This document shows, piece after piece, positions 1-8,824 of a stretch of 64,000 nucleotides of DNA. The stretch covers positions 186,001 through 250,000 of the forward strand of contig JACKEJ010000008.1 of assembly GCA_020633055.1 (NCBI GenBank), in the 5' to 3' direction. How positions within the stretch are numbered: position 1 is the stretch's first letter; each line of letters opens with the position of its first letter. The notes beneath the pieces were generated by a model that was not told the origin of the DNA, made no database searches, and saw nothing but the letters and a program-made list of their open reading frames with translations. Origin of the DNA: Sandaracinaceae bacterium (GTDB lineage: Bacteria > Myxococcota_A > Polyangia > Polyangiales > Houyiibacteriaceae). The position numbers were made by a program, and so were the translations under genes.

Positions 1-318
1 CGAAGGACGACGGCCGTAGAGCAGCGCGTCGGCCAGCACGCGCGCGTCACGCCGGGCCGCCTTGGCGGGCTCGCCCAGGAAGCTGGGCAGGACGTCGAGC
101 GTGTCCAGCTGCTCGAGCGGAGGGGCGCAGCGGACCGCCTCGGTGAGCGTCGCGACCGGCGCGGGTCGCTGGCCGCGAACGGCATCGGCGAGGACGCTGA
201 GATCGCGGCGGGCTTGATCGACGCGCTGGGCGGCGCGCGCAGGGAGCGGGAGGCTGACCAGACGGGCGACGTAGTCGAGGGGGCGGGCGGGGCGAGGTTC
301 GGGGGAGCGAACGAGCAT
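1..318 (-). CDS. Hypothetical protein, N-terminal part (runs off the window)
   Basis: An open frame on the minus strand starts at the ATG at 318-316 and continues without a stop to the window edge, so only the first 106 residues are visible. The protein begins MLVRSPEPRPARPLDYVARL and is rich in Ala, Arg, Leu and Asp with helical character. There is no signal peptide or membrane segment, and I do not recognise a family. The start is supported by a promoter-like TTGACA/TACATA pair whose -10 box ends six bases before the ATG, leaving no room for a Shine-Dalgarno sequence. An inverted repeat overlaps the -35 box, so the gene may be controlled by a repressor. Confidence 0.6.
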   Translation of the reverse strand, partial: MLVRSPEPRPARPLDYVARLVSLPLPARAAQRVDQARRDLSVLADAVRGQRPAPVATLTEAVRCAPPLEQLDTLDVLPSFLGEPAKAARRDARVLADALLYGRRPS

Positions 319-324
319 GCAGAC

Positions 325-354
325 TATGTAGCGGCCACCTGAGCAAAGTGTCAA
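325..354 (-). promoter_or_regulatory. Sigma70-type promoter of the edge gene, probably leaderless
   Basis: On the minus strand TTGACA (354-349) is followed after 18 bases by TACATA (330-325). The ATG lies only six bases further on (318), so transcription would start at or within a base or two of the start codon. This is the best -35 match noticed in the window. Confidence 0.6.
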
Positions 355-371
355 GAGACACCAAACACTTT
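345..371. promoter_or_regulatory. Nested inverted repeat overlapping the -35 box (operator candidate)
   Basis: AAAGTGT (345-351) and ACACTTT (365-371) are perfect inverted arms. Nested inside them is GTGTC-AAGA-GACAC (348-361). The repeat covers the -35 box of the minus-strand promoter, the position expected of a repressor site. The region is also AT-richer than its surroundings. Confidence 0.5.
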
Positions 372-481
372 TCACAAACACGCAGCGATGAACCAGCGCG
401 GTCAGCACGCCGCCGGGCCCGGCACATGCCGTGAACCAGCGCGCCGACGCGGGACGAGCGCAGCCTCGACTGAAGGTTGCC

Positions 482-1060
482 CTACGCTTCCGTGGAATCG
501 GTGGGCGAGCCGGACGCTCGCCGCTTGCGAGAGCGCGCGCGCCGCACGAGGAGCCCCACGGCGAAGACAACGACGAGACCCGCGACCACCCCGAGCGCGA
601 CATGCCCGTCGTTCGAAGGCGGGGCGCCAGTCGTCACCTCGTCCCAGAAGTCGCCGTCGTCATTGCTGCGGATCCGCTCGGCCAGGGCCTCCGCCGTCCC
701 CCTCGCCACGCCCTCGAGCGACACGGCAGACACCACCCGGAAGCTCGGGGTCTCTGCGACCTGCGTGCCTTCGCCCAGCGGCTCGTCGCTCGCCGCGAGC
801 CTCAGCACCAGAGGCGACTCGTCGGCGCCGACCAGCGTGACGACCACGTCCGTCGCTCGGATGGACACGTCCATCAGGCGGTACCCAGGGACCACCTCGT
901 CGCCGAGCCCCGCGGGGGCGAAGAGGGCCAGCACCTGCCCTTCGTGGTTGGCCGCGATGACCCGCTGGGCGGCGGCGAAAGAGGCCTGGGTGGTGACCGC
1001 GAGGGAGCCGACCATGGAGACGATGGAGATGAGGAGCGCTGTCCGCGCACGCGTGGTCAT
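482..1060 (-). CDS. Exported single-pass membrane protein, unknown function
   Basis: The 192-residue protein starts MTTRARTALLISIVSMVG, giving a basic N-terminus followed by a hydrophobic signal segment with an AQASFAA-like exit region. A middle domain of about 110 residues contains no motif I recognise. A second hydrophobic helix near residues 153-170 is followed by a strongly basic tail (RRARSRKRR). The topology is therefore a periplasmic domain anchored by a C-terminal helix with the tail in the cytoplasm. The frame is open upstream to 1150, but the chosen ATG places the signal segment at the N-terminus. No Shine-Dalgarno sequence is seen. The gene diverges from the epimerase gene across 181 bp. 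The function is unknown. Confidence 0.7.
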   Translation of the reverse strand: MTTRARTALLISIVSMVGSLAVTTQASFAAAQRVIAANHEGQVLALFAPAGLGDEVVPGYRLMDVSIRATDVVVTLVGADESPLVLRLAASDEPLGEGTQVAETPSFRVVSAVSLEGVARGTAEALAERIRSNDDGDFWDEVTTGAPPSNDGHVALGVVAGLVVVFAVGLLVRRARSRKRRASGSPTDSTEA

Positions 1061-1241
1061 GAGAGTCGACCAAGAGAGGAGGGGACGCGCGCACACGTCC
1101 GGTTGAGGGAGGGGAGTCGCAGTTTGCGGACTGTCGCGCATGGAAGGCAAGCGCTAGCCACGCCTCGGGCCTCTCGTCGTCTGAGCTCGCGCCGGTTGCG
1201 CGACGGGCTTCGGGCTAGCAGAGTCGCGCCGAGGAGTTTGC

Positions 1242-2180
1242 ATGCGCGTCATCGTCACAGGGGGAGCAGGTTTCATCGGCAGCCACGTCGCGGACGCGTT
1301 GCTCGCGCGTGGACACGAGGTGTGCGTCGTCGACGACCTCAGCTCGGGGCGGCGCGAGAACGTGCCACAGGCAGCCCGCTTCGACGAGCTGGACATCCGC
1401 GACACGGACGGAGTGCAGCGCTGCGTGGCCGCGTTTCGACCCGACGTGATCTGCCACCAGGCCGCGCAGACCAGTGTGAGCGTCAGCACGCGCGAGCCGC
1501 TGCGCGATGCGGCCATCAACATCCTGGGCAGCCTCAACGTGCTCGGCGCCGCCCGGCAGCACGACGTCGGGCGGCTGGTGTTCGCCAGCACGGGCGGGGC
1601 GATCTACGGCGAGGTGGAGGCGCCCACCCTCGCCGAGACCAGCTGGGGACCCAAGCCCGTGAGCCCCTACGCGTGCTCCAAGTTCGCGTTCGAGAACTAT
1701 CTGCATGGGGCGCGCGTGGAGTACGGCTTCGAGTCCACCATCCTGCGTTACGCCAACGTGTACGGACCGCGTCAGGACCCCCATGGGGAGGCGGGTGTGG
1801 TGGCCATCTTCTGCGAACGCCTGAGCACGGGGCAGCCGCTGCGCGTCAACGCGAAGCTCGAGACGGGCGACCGCGGCTGCGTGCGCGACTACGTCTACGT
1901 CTCGAACGTCGTCGAGGCCAACGTGCGCGCCGTGGAGGGACGGCTGAAGGCTCCCGTGCACAACGTGGGGACCGGCGCCGAGTGCGACACGCAGACGCTG
2001 GCGGAGGTGCTCTCGGAGGCCTTCGGCGTGTCACCGCAGCTGACGTTCGGTGCCCGCCGCGAGGGCGACCTGCTGCGCTCGGTGCTCGCGCCGAGCCCGG
2101 AGCTCGCGGACATCGCGTTGGTGGGGCTGCGAGAAGGTCTCCATGCGACCGCCGCGTGGTACCGCGCGGCCACGCGCTGA
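1242..2180 (+). CDS. NAD-dependent epimerase/dehydratase (UDP-glucose 4-epimerase-like)
   Basis: This is a 312-residue extended short-chain dehydrogenase, close to the usual length of UDP-sugar 4-epimerases. The Rossmann NAD-binding motif GGAGFIG lies at residues 7-13, and VVDDLSSG follows the second strand as in GalE. The catalytic triad region is visible as ASTGGAIYG (Ser/Thr near 116-117) and YACSK (Tyr143, Lys147). LRYANVYGPRQ is the conserved sugar-binding segment. Such enzymes interconvert or dehydrate nucleotide sugars in the cytoplasm for polysaccharide or LPS synthesis. The exact substrate cannot be read from the sequence, and no other sugar genes are adjacent. GGAG lies eight bases before the ATG. 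The next gene converges on it. Confidence 0.92.
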   Translation: MRVIVTGGAGFIGSHVADALLARGHEVCVVDDLSSGRRENVPQAARFDELDIRDTDGVQRCVAAFRPDVICHQAAQTSVSVSTREPLRDAAINILGSLNVLGAARQHDVGRLVFASTGGAIYGEVEAPTLAETSWGPKPVSPYACSKFAFENYLHGARVEYGFESTILRYANVYGPRQDPHGEAGVVAIFCERLSTGQPLRVNAKLETGDRGCVRDYVYVSNVVEANVRAVEGRLKAPVHNVGTGAECDTQTLAEVLSEAFGVSPQLTFGARREGDLLRSVLAPSPELADIALVGLREGLHATAAWYRAATR

Positions 2181-2268
2181 GACCGCCGCACGAGCATCCT
2201 CATCTCCGAAGCAGCACCGCACGCGACACGACCGCGGGCCTCGTGCCCCGCTGCGCCCCACGGACGCT

Positions 2269-4185
2269 TCAAGGGGTGAGCTCGAGCTCCACGCGGCGCG
2301 CTTGGCCTGGCGCGATGGTGACGCTGCGACGGGTGCTGGGACGATCCGCACCGACCGCGACGACGTGGCGCCCTGGCCGCAGCGTGACCTCGGTCGGCGC
2401 GCGCCCCATGTAGCGGCCATCCACCCATACGTCTCCCCAGGGGATGACGGTCACACGCAGCGTACCTGGGCGATCGTCCTGCGGGTTGGGACTGTCCTCT
2501 GGGCCATCCGCGCGCTGCGTCTGCCCCGTGTCTGGATGGCTGGAGGGGACCTCCGTGCGCGGCGCAGCGGCAGTGTCGGACGGTCGCTCAGGAGCGCCCG
2601 CGGCCGCGTGCGTCGACGCTGCAGCCGCCACCTGTGCGAGCGCAGGGTGCGCACCTTCCGATGAATCCGCGGGCTCGACGGCTCGCATCGAGGACGCCTG
2701 CTGCCGCGGCGGACCTGGGTGGCTGGGGGTGCTCGCCGGACGTGCCGCGACCCCACCTTCCAGCGCAGCCGTGACCCTCGCGCCTCCGAGGGCCGAGGAC
2801 GCTTCGCCGGCGGCCACGCTGGTAGCGGACCGCGTTGCGTCCGACGCGCCGAGCGACACGGGGGCGCGTCGTCGCTCGGCGGCGGGGGCCTGCCCTCCTG
2901 CGACGCGAGGCGGCGCGGCCGCACGCTCCGAGGGGGCCGTGGGGCGCACGCCGGAGAGCGCCCCCGGCAGTCCGACGTACGTTGCGACCGCTCCAACGAG
3001 CAGCACACCCGCGAGCAAGAGCAAGACCGCCCGCTGCGCGCGAGCGCGGGGCGCGGGGCGCGGGGCTACCGCCCGACGGGGCGCTGGGGTTGGCGCCGCC
3101 ACCACCGTGGTCCACGTGGTGTCCCCGTCACGCGAAGGCTCCGAGTTCTCGGACACGCCCCGCACGCCGGCGACGCTGGGCGTGTTCAGCAGCCTGCTGA
3201 GTTCCCGCAGGGCGTCGGCTGGCACCGGAGAGAGGCTGGTGTCGCTGGCCTCCTCGCGCTCGTCGCTGACGTGCTCGCGGGTGTTCGCGCCACCACGCAG
3301 GGCATCGACCTGTGCGCCGAGGCGCCGCCGCGCCTGATGGAGCCCTGGCAAGGGAGAGAGCTGCTCGATGAGCGCCGTGGCGCTTGGCGTGCGCGCCTCG
3401 CGGTCGGTGGTGAGCAGGCCCTCGATGGCACGCAACAGCAGCGGCGGCGTGTCGACCGGCGCGCGCTCCACCACGGGAGCGCGCTCCCCGGCCGCGATGC
3501 GGCGCATGATGGCAACGTCGTGCGCGCCCTGGAACGGGCGCCGGCCGCACAGGCACTCGTACAGCAGCACGCCGAGCGCGAACAGGTCCGCGCGACCGTC
3601 GAGCTCTTCCCCGCGCAGGTGCTCGGGGCTCATGTACGCGACCTTGCCGCGCACCCCCGTGCTGGTGGTGGGCGCGGCACTGCTCATGACCCGCGCGACG
3701 CCAAAGTCCGTCAGCTTCACCTCCCCCGTTCGGCTCAGCATGACGTTCGCGGGCGACAGATCACGGTGGACCACCCCGCGCGCGGGGTCGTGCGCGTAGC
3801 GCAGGGCATAGGCCAGATCCAAGGCGACCCTCCCCACGGTCGTCGGGTCCAGGACGTGCCCGGGGCGCGACAGCAGGAAGTCGCGCAGATCCACGCCGTC
3901 CACCAGCTCCAGCGCGAGGTACTTGGCGCCGTCCACGTCGCCGAACTCGACCACCGCGACGATCCCGGTGTAGCGCAGCGTGGACGCGATCTTCGCCTCG
4001 CGCTCGAACTGGCGCAGGAAGCTCGGGTCGCTGGCGAAGGCCGGCAGCACGCGCTTCAGGCACACCCGCTGCTCGACGCCGTGCGCACCGCGACGGAGCG
4101 CCAGAAACGTCTCTGCCATGCCCCCCACACCCAACCTGCGCACAATCTCGTAGGGCCCGAACGTGCGCGTGTCCGTCACGGTCAC
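2269..4185 (-). CDS. Ser/Thr protein kinase with transmembrane helix and C-terminal PEGA domain
   Basis: The 638-residue protein has a Hanks-type kinase domain at about residues 10-275: glycine loop GVGGMAE, catalytic Lys44 in VCLKRV, HRDLSPAN at 140-147 and DFG at 160-162. Ser replaces the usual Lys after HRDL, which also occurs in other myxobacterial kinases. A Pro/Ala/Arg-rich juxtamembrane stretch leads to one membrane helix (about 386-405), then a long disordered Ala/Ser/Pro-rich segment. A PEGA-like domain fills the last 65 residues (GTLRVTVIPWGDVWVDG onward). The kinase is cytoplasmic and the PEGA end is outside the membrane, suggesting surface sensing. The start is GTG, preceded by AGGAG. 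The gene diverges from the DUF1415 gene. Its signal and substrate are unknown. Confidence 0.93.
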   Translation of the reverse strand: MTVTDTRTFGPYEIVRRLGVGGMAETFLALRRGAHGVEQRVCLKRVLPAFASDPSFLRQFEREAKIASTLRYTGIVAVVEFGDVDGAKYLALELVDGVDLRDFLLSRPGHVLDPTTVGRVALDLAYALRYAHDPARGVVHRDLSPANVMLSRTGEVKLTDFGVARVMSSAAPTTSTGVRGKVAYMSPEHLRGEELDGRADLFALGVLLYECLCGRRPFQGAHDVAIMRRIAAGERAPVVERAPVDTPPLLLRAIEGLLTTDREARTPSATALIEQLSPLPGLHQARRRLGAQVDALRGGANTREHVSDEREEASDTSLSPVPADALRELSRLLNTPSVAGVRGVSENSEPSRDGDTTWTTVVAAPTPAPRRAVAPRPAPRARAQRAVLLLLAGVLLVGAVATYVGLPGALSGVRPTAPSERAAAPPRVAGGQAPAAERRRAPVSLGASDATRSATSVAAGEASSALGGARVTAALEGGVAARPASTPSHPGPPRQQASSMRAVEPADSSEGAHPALAQVAAAASTHAAAGAPERPSDTAAAPRTEVPSSHPDTGQTQRADGPEDSPNPQDDRPGTLRVTVIPWGDVWVDGRYMGRAPTEVTLRPGRHVVAVGADRPSTRRSVTIAPGQARRVELELTP

Positions 4186-4374
4186 GGCGGGCTCCTAGCA
4201 GAGGGGGGCGACGTAGGCCAACCGAGCACATCCTGCGTGATTTACCGACATGCTCCCTCTCGGGCGACGAGGATGCGGCGCGCGGCCAGGTGCCACTTCG
4301 TTCGCCAGGACCGGCGACCATGGGTGCGAACGCCGCCGCGTCGACCCATTCCGGCGAGGGCGAGGCGTGAGTGC

Positions 4375-4383
4375 TGGTAGGCT
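4375..4383 (+). promoter_or_regulatory. Extended -10 box of the DUF1415 gene, leaderless start
   Basis: TGG-TAGGCT ends six bases (CCCCCG) before the GTG at 4390. There is no Shine-Dalgarno sequence between them. Confidence 0.5.
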
Positions 4384-4389
4384 CCCCCG

Positions 4390-5073
4390 GTGAACCTCGC
4401 CGCGGACCTCGAACACGAAGCCATCCGCCTGTACGCACGCTACGAGGTCGAGATCGTGGAGGCCTTCACGCTGTGCCCGTGGGCAGAACGCGCGCGGCGT
4501 GAGGGGCACACGCGGCAGCTGGTGCTCGCGGGCCCACCCGAACCCGAGGCGGCGCTCGCCGCCATCGACGTCCTGGCTGCAGACACGGCCGTGGAAGTGG
4601 GCTTCCTGGTCTACCCCACGTGCACGCTCCCACGCGTCGCGTTCGAGCGCTTCGTCTCCGGCCTGCGCAGCAGCGACCAACAGCGCGGCGCCACGTTCGC
4701 GGCGGCGGCCTTCCATCCGGACGCGCACGCCGACCTGGCCGACCCCTACCGCCTGGTGCCGTTCATCCGGCGTACGCCAGACCCCACGGTGCAGCTCATC
4801 CGCCGAAGCGCGCTGGAGGCGGTGCGGAGGCCTGGGGACGGAGGTACCGGGTACGTGGACCCAGCGTCCATCACCGACCTGGTGGCCTTCTTCCAGAACC
4901 CACCGAAACGCCCGCTGCACGAGCGCGTGGCCCAGGCCAACCTGGAGCAGGTGGAGCGCGTGGGCGTACCCTCGCTCGAAGCCGTTCTCGCCGACATCGC
5001 ACAAGACAGAGAGCGAGCCTACGCAGCGCTGCTGGGCGCCGCTCACCCCGCCGTGCGCCCTCCGTGGCGGTAG
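4390..5073 (+). CDS. DUF1415 family protein
   Basis: The 227-residue cytosolic protein carries the features of the DUF1415 family: an early TLCPWAERA segment (Cys near residue 28), a FHPDA segment near residue 108, and DPYRLVPFIRRTPDPTVQLI, which matches the family's NF.NRSP.P..HLLR region. The function of the family is not established, and the conserved Cys and His suggest metal or redox chemistry only as inference. The start is a GTG placed six bases after a TGG-TAGGCT box, so the mRNA is probably leaderless. The gene ends two bases before the end of the convergent DNA polymerase gene, leaving no room for a terminator. Confidence 0.82.
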   Translation: MNLAADLEHEAIRLYARYEVEIVEAFTLCPWAERARREGHTRQLVLAGPPEPEAALAAIDVLAADTAVEVGFLVYPTCTLPRVAFERFVSGLRSSDQQRGATFAAAAFHPDAHADLADPYRLVPFIRRTPDPTVQLIRRSALEAVRRPGDGGTGYVDPASITDLVAFFQNPPKRPLHERVAQANLEQVERVGVPSLEAVLADIAQDRERAYAALLGAAHPAVRPPWR

Positions 5074-5075
5074 CG

Positions 5076-7373
5076 TCAGAAGAGCGGCAGCTGCGTGCCT
5101 GCGATGCTCGCGAAGTCGGTGCCCACGAACGGTAGGATCGCGTCCGCCGCGGGGGCCAGCTGCCGCGTGAGGTAGTGGTCGTAGTCGAGCGCGGCGTGGG
5201 GCAGCTCCACGGGCTCGGGTCCGCGCACGGTCATCACATAGCGCACCTCGCGCACGGGGCGCCCCAGCTTCTTGGCGGCCTGCACGTGCGGCGGCACGTT
5301 CCGTTCGTACGAGTCGACGCTACGACGGAGGCGCTTGCGATACACCAGCTCCGCGTCGAGGTCGCCGTGGCGCAGGGACTCCGCGAGAGCGCGCATCCAG
5401 TCCTCGTACGGCTCGCCCGCGAACACGCGCCAGAACAGCTCGCGCTGGAAGCGACGAGCAAGCGGCGTCCAGTCGGTGCGCACGGCCTCGAGCCCCTTCA
5501 CCACGACCAAGAGCTCACCGTCTCGGCGCCGCGACAGCCCCGCGTAGCGCTTCTTGGTGCCCTTGTCCGATCCACGCATGGTGGGCATCAGGAAGCGCAG
5601 GTAGTGCGTCTCGAACTCCACCTCGAGGTGGGACGTGAGCCTCAGTTCGGTCTGCAGGCGCGCGCGCCAGAACGCGTTCAGCGCGTCCGCGAGCTCGGCG
5701 CCGATGCGCCCACAACTGGGCTCGTCGTGACCCGGCCCGAGCAGCACGAAGAGCGAGTCCGTGTCGCCGTAGATCACCTGGAGCCCACGCGCCTCGAGGA
5801 AGCGCCTGCTCTCCGTGATGATCTCGTGACCGCGACACGTGATGGAGCTCGCCAGCTTGGAGCTGAAGAAGCGGCAGCCGGGCGTCCCCAGCACGCCATA
5901 GAACGAGTTCATCAAGATCTTGATCGCCCGGGAGCGCGCCGTGTCGCCGCGCAGCTTGGCCTCGTCTCGCGCGGCCCAGAGGGTCTCGATCAGGCCCGGC
6001 AGGATGTGCTGCGCGCGCGAGAACGAGCCGCCCTCGAAGCCCGGGATGGGATCGTCGCCAGGGAACGCGAGCCCCATCGGGTCGATGGCGAACGTGCGGA
6101 TGATGCTCGGGTAGAGGCTCTTGAAGTCGAGCACCAGCACGTTGTCGAACAGCCCCGGCTGCGAGTCCATCACGTACCCACCCGGGCTGCTGACGACCTC
6201 GCTCGAGCCCCCCACGTCCGGCGCGACGAAGCCATGGCGGTGCAGGCGCGGCAGGTAGAGGTGGTCGAAGGCCGCTACCGCGCCCCCCTGCCTGCTGAGG
6301 GGGAGCCCGGTCAACGCCTGCCGTTGCACGGCGAAGCCCAGCAGGTCGGCCTTGTCGAAGATGTCGAGCACCAGGCGGCAGTCTTCGAGGTTGTAGGCGG
6401 CGAGCGCGGCCTGGTCGTGCCGGAACATGCGGCGGATCTCGGCCAGCGCGTCGCCGTCGTGCGCGATGCGTTTGCCGCGCCCCAAGAGCTCCTGGGCCAC
6501 GTCTTCCAAGCGGAAGCTCTCGAACGAGAACGTCGCCGCGCGCAAGGTCGCGATGCCGTCGAGCACCACGCGCCCCTCCACCCGCGCGATGGGGGGTTGC
6601 TGCTCGTTGCGCGCGGGCAGCACCTTGGCGCGCTGACCGTCGCGGCCCAGCGTGAGCGGCACCCCCAGCTGCGCACAGCGCCGCTCGAGGTAGCTCAGGT
6701 CGAACTCGACGACGTTCCAACCGCTGAGCACGTCCGGATCTGCCGTGGTCACGTGCGCGACGAAGGCACGCAGGAGCGTGGCCTCGTCGGGGAAGGTCGC
6801 GACGCCCGCGGCCGCGGGCGCGGAGGTGCCGTCTGGACTCGCGCACATGAACACCCGCTCGCCACCCACGCCAGCCACGGCGATCGACAGGAGGGGCCCG
6901 TCGAAGCCGTCCGTCTCGAGGTCGAAGGCGAGCATGGACAGGTGCGGCGTGAACTCGCAAGCCTCGACCTTCGGGTCGACGAGCTCGAGGAACCCTGGCC
7001 GCTGGCGTGGCTCCCCGCGCACGCGCAGAGCACCCGTCACGAAGCGCTCCATCAGGAAGCGTTCGTCGGGCTTGAGGTCGGCCTCGAGCGTCAGCCCCAG
7101 CGCGTCGCGTACGCGCGCCCGCTCGGCCGTCAGCTCGCGCTGCGTGTCGAAGTAGAGCGCGTCCACGGGCCGCCCGTAGAAGCTGCGCAGCTCGAGGGGC
7201 TTGCGCCGCCCCGACGCGCTCGGCAGGTGGCGCTCGACGAACATCACCGGCTGCTGCCCCGTGAACACCAGGCGCAGCGGCCCACGCGCAGACGCGCCCC
7301 AGAACACGAGGCGCACGCCGTCGCGCTGGTCGAACCAGCTGCGCGTCAGCAGGCACGCCTCGAAGGTCTCCAC
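5076..7373 (-). CDS. polB: DNA polymerase II (family B, with 3'-5' exonuclease)
   Basis: At 765 residues this is the normal length of bacterial Pol II. Exonuclease motifs are AFDLETDG (149-156, Asp151 and Glu153), NVVEFDLSYLE (220-230) and YNLEDCRLVLD (327-337). Polymerase motif A is DFKSLYPSII (416-425), motif B is KILMNSFYGVLG (485-496) and motif C is YGDTDSL (535-541), so all catalytic acids are present. The enzyme restarts replication and bypasses lesions, usually under damage control in enterobacteria. No LexA-like box was seen here. The frame begins at a GTG just past the rhomboid gene's end, 21 bases downstream in the same direction, so the two may be cotranscribed. Confidence 0.95.
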   Translation of the reverse strand: METFEACLLTRSWFDQRDGVRLVFWGASARGPLRLVFTGQQPVMFVERHLPSASGRRKPLELRSFYGRPVDALYFDTQRELTAERARVRDALGLTLEADLKPDERFLMERFVTGALRVRGEPRQRPGFLELVDPKVEACEFTPHLSMLAFDLETDGFDGPLLSIAVAGVGGERVFMCASPDGTSAPAAAGVATFPDEATLLRAFVAHVTTADPDVLSGWNVVEFDLSYLERRCAQLGVPLTLGRDGQRAKVLPARNEQQPPIARVEGRVVLDGIATLRAATFSFESFRLEDVAQELLGRGKRIAHDGDALAEIRRMFRHDQAALAAYNLEDCRLVLDIFDKADLLGFAVQRQALTGLPLSRQGGAVAAFDHLYLPRLHRHGFVAPDVGGSSEVVSSPGGYVMDSQPGLFDNVLVLDFKSLYPSIIRTFAIDPMGLAFPGDDPIPGFEGGSFSRAQHILPGLIETLWAARDEAKLRGDTARSRAIKILMNSFYGVLGTPGCRFFSSKLASSITCRGHEIITESRRFLEARGLQVIYGDTDSLFVLLGPGHDEPSCGRIGAELADALNAFWRARLQTELRLTSHLEVEFETHYLRFLMPTMRGSDKGTKKRYAGLSRRRDGELLVVVKGLEAVRTDWTPLARRFQRELFWRVFAGEPYEDWMRALAESLRHGDLDAELVYRKRLRRSVDSYERNVPPHVQAAKKLGRPVREVRYVMTVRGPEPVELPHAALDYDHYLTRQLAPAADAILPFVGTDFASIAGTQLPLF

Positions 7374-7394
7374 CGGCAGCCTCGAGGATGCGCG

Positions 7395-8258
7395 CTAGGC
7401 GGCGCGGTGCCGCGCGAGGCCCGCGCTGACCGCGCCCCAGAGCATGCCCAGCACCAGGCCCCCGGCGTGCGCCCAGTTGGCCATGGGAAACACGTCCATG
7501 AAGCCGAGCAGCATCCACACCAACATGATGATGACCGTGCTCTGCGCGAGGCCGATGGGGCTGCGCGGGTCGAGGCGGCTGCGCACCCACAAGAAGCCGA
7601 GCAGGCCGTAGACCACACCGCTCAGCCCCATGGCGCTGCCACGCGCGATGAAGCCCTCCGCCAGCACGCCTCCCACGCCGAAGACCAGGACCTGCGCCAG
7701 CAGATAGCGCGAGCGGAAGTGGTACTCGATGGCGGTGCCCAGCTGCTGCACCCAGAGGGCGTTGAACACCAGATGCATTCCCCCCATGTGGAAGAACACA
7801 GGCAGCACCAACCGCCACCACTCGCCGCGCAGCACGGCCGCCCACTGAAAACTGAACAGGTCGCCGTGTACCTCGCCGAGGTCGGTGAAGTACGCCACGA
7901 TGCCGCTCAGCACGATCATCCCGAGCGAGACGGTGCCGATGAACGGGGCCGTGCGTAGGCGCTGCTGCTCGTGCTGGGCGCGCTCGACGCGACGCTGGGC
8001 TTCGCGCTCCTGGGCGGTGCGCGCGCGGCGCGTGACGCTGGCCCGCGCAGCCAGCTCGGCGATGCGTGGATCTCGCGGGTCGGCCGTGAACGCGCCCAGC
8101 AGCTCCTCGGCCAGCTCCAGGTGACTGTCGTCGTGTACCCAAACGCCATAGGCGCCGTCGCCCTCGACCTTGAGCGTGGCCGGGACCTGTCCCCCCACGA
8201 GCGCGTCCCTCAGGTACTGGGCTTCGCGGTGATCGTCGCGGGTGGTCAGCTTACGCAT
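7395..8258 (-). CDS. Rhomboid-family intramembrane serine protease
   Basis: The 287-residue protein has an N-terminal cytosolic domain of about 100 residues, basic and helical near its end (RRARTAQEREAQRRVERAQHEQ), followed by six hydrophobic helices. Rhomboid signatures are GEWWRL (145-150), HMGGMHLVFN (157-166, Asn166 as oxyanion residue), GLSGVVYGLLGF (Ser213) and NWAHAGGL (His264). The Ser-His dyad is complete, so activity is expected. It cleaves within transmembrane segments of membrane substrates, and the natural substrate is unknown. A TAGACT box lies nine bases before the ATG. The gene precedes polB by 21 bp. Confidence 0.93.
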   Translation of the reverse strand: MRKLTTRDDHREAQYLRDALVGGQVPATLKVEGDGAYGVWVHDDSHLELAEELLGAFTADPRDPRIAELAARASVTRRARTAQEREAQRRVERAQHEQQRLRTAPFIGTVSLGMIVLSGIVAYFTDLGEVHGDLFSFQWAAVLRGEWWRLVLPVFFHMGGMHLVFNALWVQQLGTAIEYHFRSRYLLAQVLVFGVGGVLAEGFIARGSAMGLSGVVYGLLGFLWVRSRLDPRSPIGLAQSTVIIMLVWMLLGFMDVFPMANWAHAGGLVLGMLWGAVSAGLARHRAA

Positions 8259-8270
8259 GGGGCTTTCAGT

Positions 8271-8819
8271 CTAGGCGCAATCCGTGGCCAATGCCACGGG
8301 CGCGGGCCTCAGCCGCAGCAGCGTGCCCATCACCGCGAAATAGAGCTCGTCCGCTTCGCGCGCGAGGCGCTGGTGTGCGCGACCCGCCACGTCTCGGAAG
8401 CGCCGCGCGAGCGCGTGCTCCGGCACGATGCCCATGCCCACCTCGTTCGTGACCAGCAGCACCTCCCCGGGCACGCGCGCCAGCGCCGCGACCAGCAGCT
8501 CGACCCGTGCGGCGATCGCCTCGTCGGACAGATCGGCGAGGAGCAAGTTGGTGAGCCACAGCGTGAGGCAATCGATCACCACGACGGACGCATGGTGCGA
8601 CGCGTCGAGCGCCGCCTCGAGCGCGTCGGGCACCTCGACGGTGACGAAGGCGTCACCCCTGTCGCGCTGGTGCGCCGCGACCCGCGCCCGCATCTCGTCG
8701 TCGAACGCGATGCACGTCGCGAGGAAGCGACGTTCGCCTGTGTGGGCGGCCGCACGTCGCTCCGCGAAGGCGCTCTTCCCCGAGCGCGCCCCGCCCCCGA
8801 TGACCACGAGGTGCGCCAT
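8271..8819 (-). CDS. cobU: Adenosylcobinamide kinase / adenosylcobinamide-phosphate guanylyltransferase
   Basis: The 182-residue protein matches CobU in length. The P-loop is GGGARSGKS (8-16). The guanylylation and cobinamide-binding region is recognisable in HQRDRGDAFVTVEVP, where the family has H..R....W. The C-terminal VLLVTNEVGMGIVPEHALAR and FRDVAGRAHQRLA are family hallmarks. It phosphorylates adenosylcobinamide and transfers GMP to it in late cobalamin assembly or salvage. No other cobalamin gene is nearby, so it would act with enzymes encoded elsewhere. It starts five bases after the end of the signal-peptidase-like gene, and a short GAGGGA lies just before the ATG. The two genes are probably cotranscribed. 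Confidence 0.93.
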   Translation of the reverse strand: MAHLVVIGGGARSGKSAFAERRAAAHTGERRFLATCIAFDDEMRARVAAHQRDRGDAFVTVEVPDALEAALDASHHASVVVIDCLTLWLTNLLLADLSDEAIAARVELLVAALARVPGEVLLVTNEVGMGIVPEHALARRFRDVAGRAHQRLAREADELYFAVMGTLLRLRPAPVALATDCA

Positions 8820-8824
8820 GTCCC

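Noticed and set aside
431..2413. Open frame of 660 codons on the plus strand over the epimerase gene
   Set aside because: It overlaps a recognised epimerase in another frame, is Arg-rich and shows no domain; such long shadows are expected at this GC content.
5175..7958. Open frame of 927 codons on the plus strand, antisense to DNA polymerase II
   Set aside because: Antisense shadow of a gene with all catalytic motifs; its composition is His/Arg/Gln-rich with no structure.
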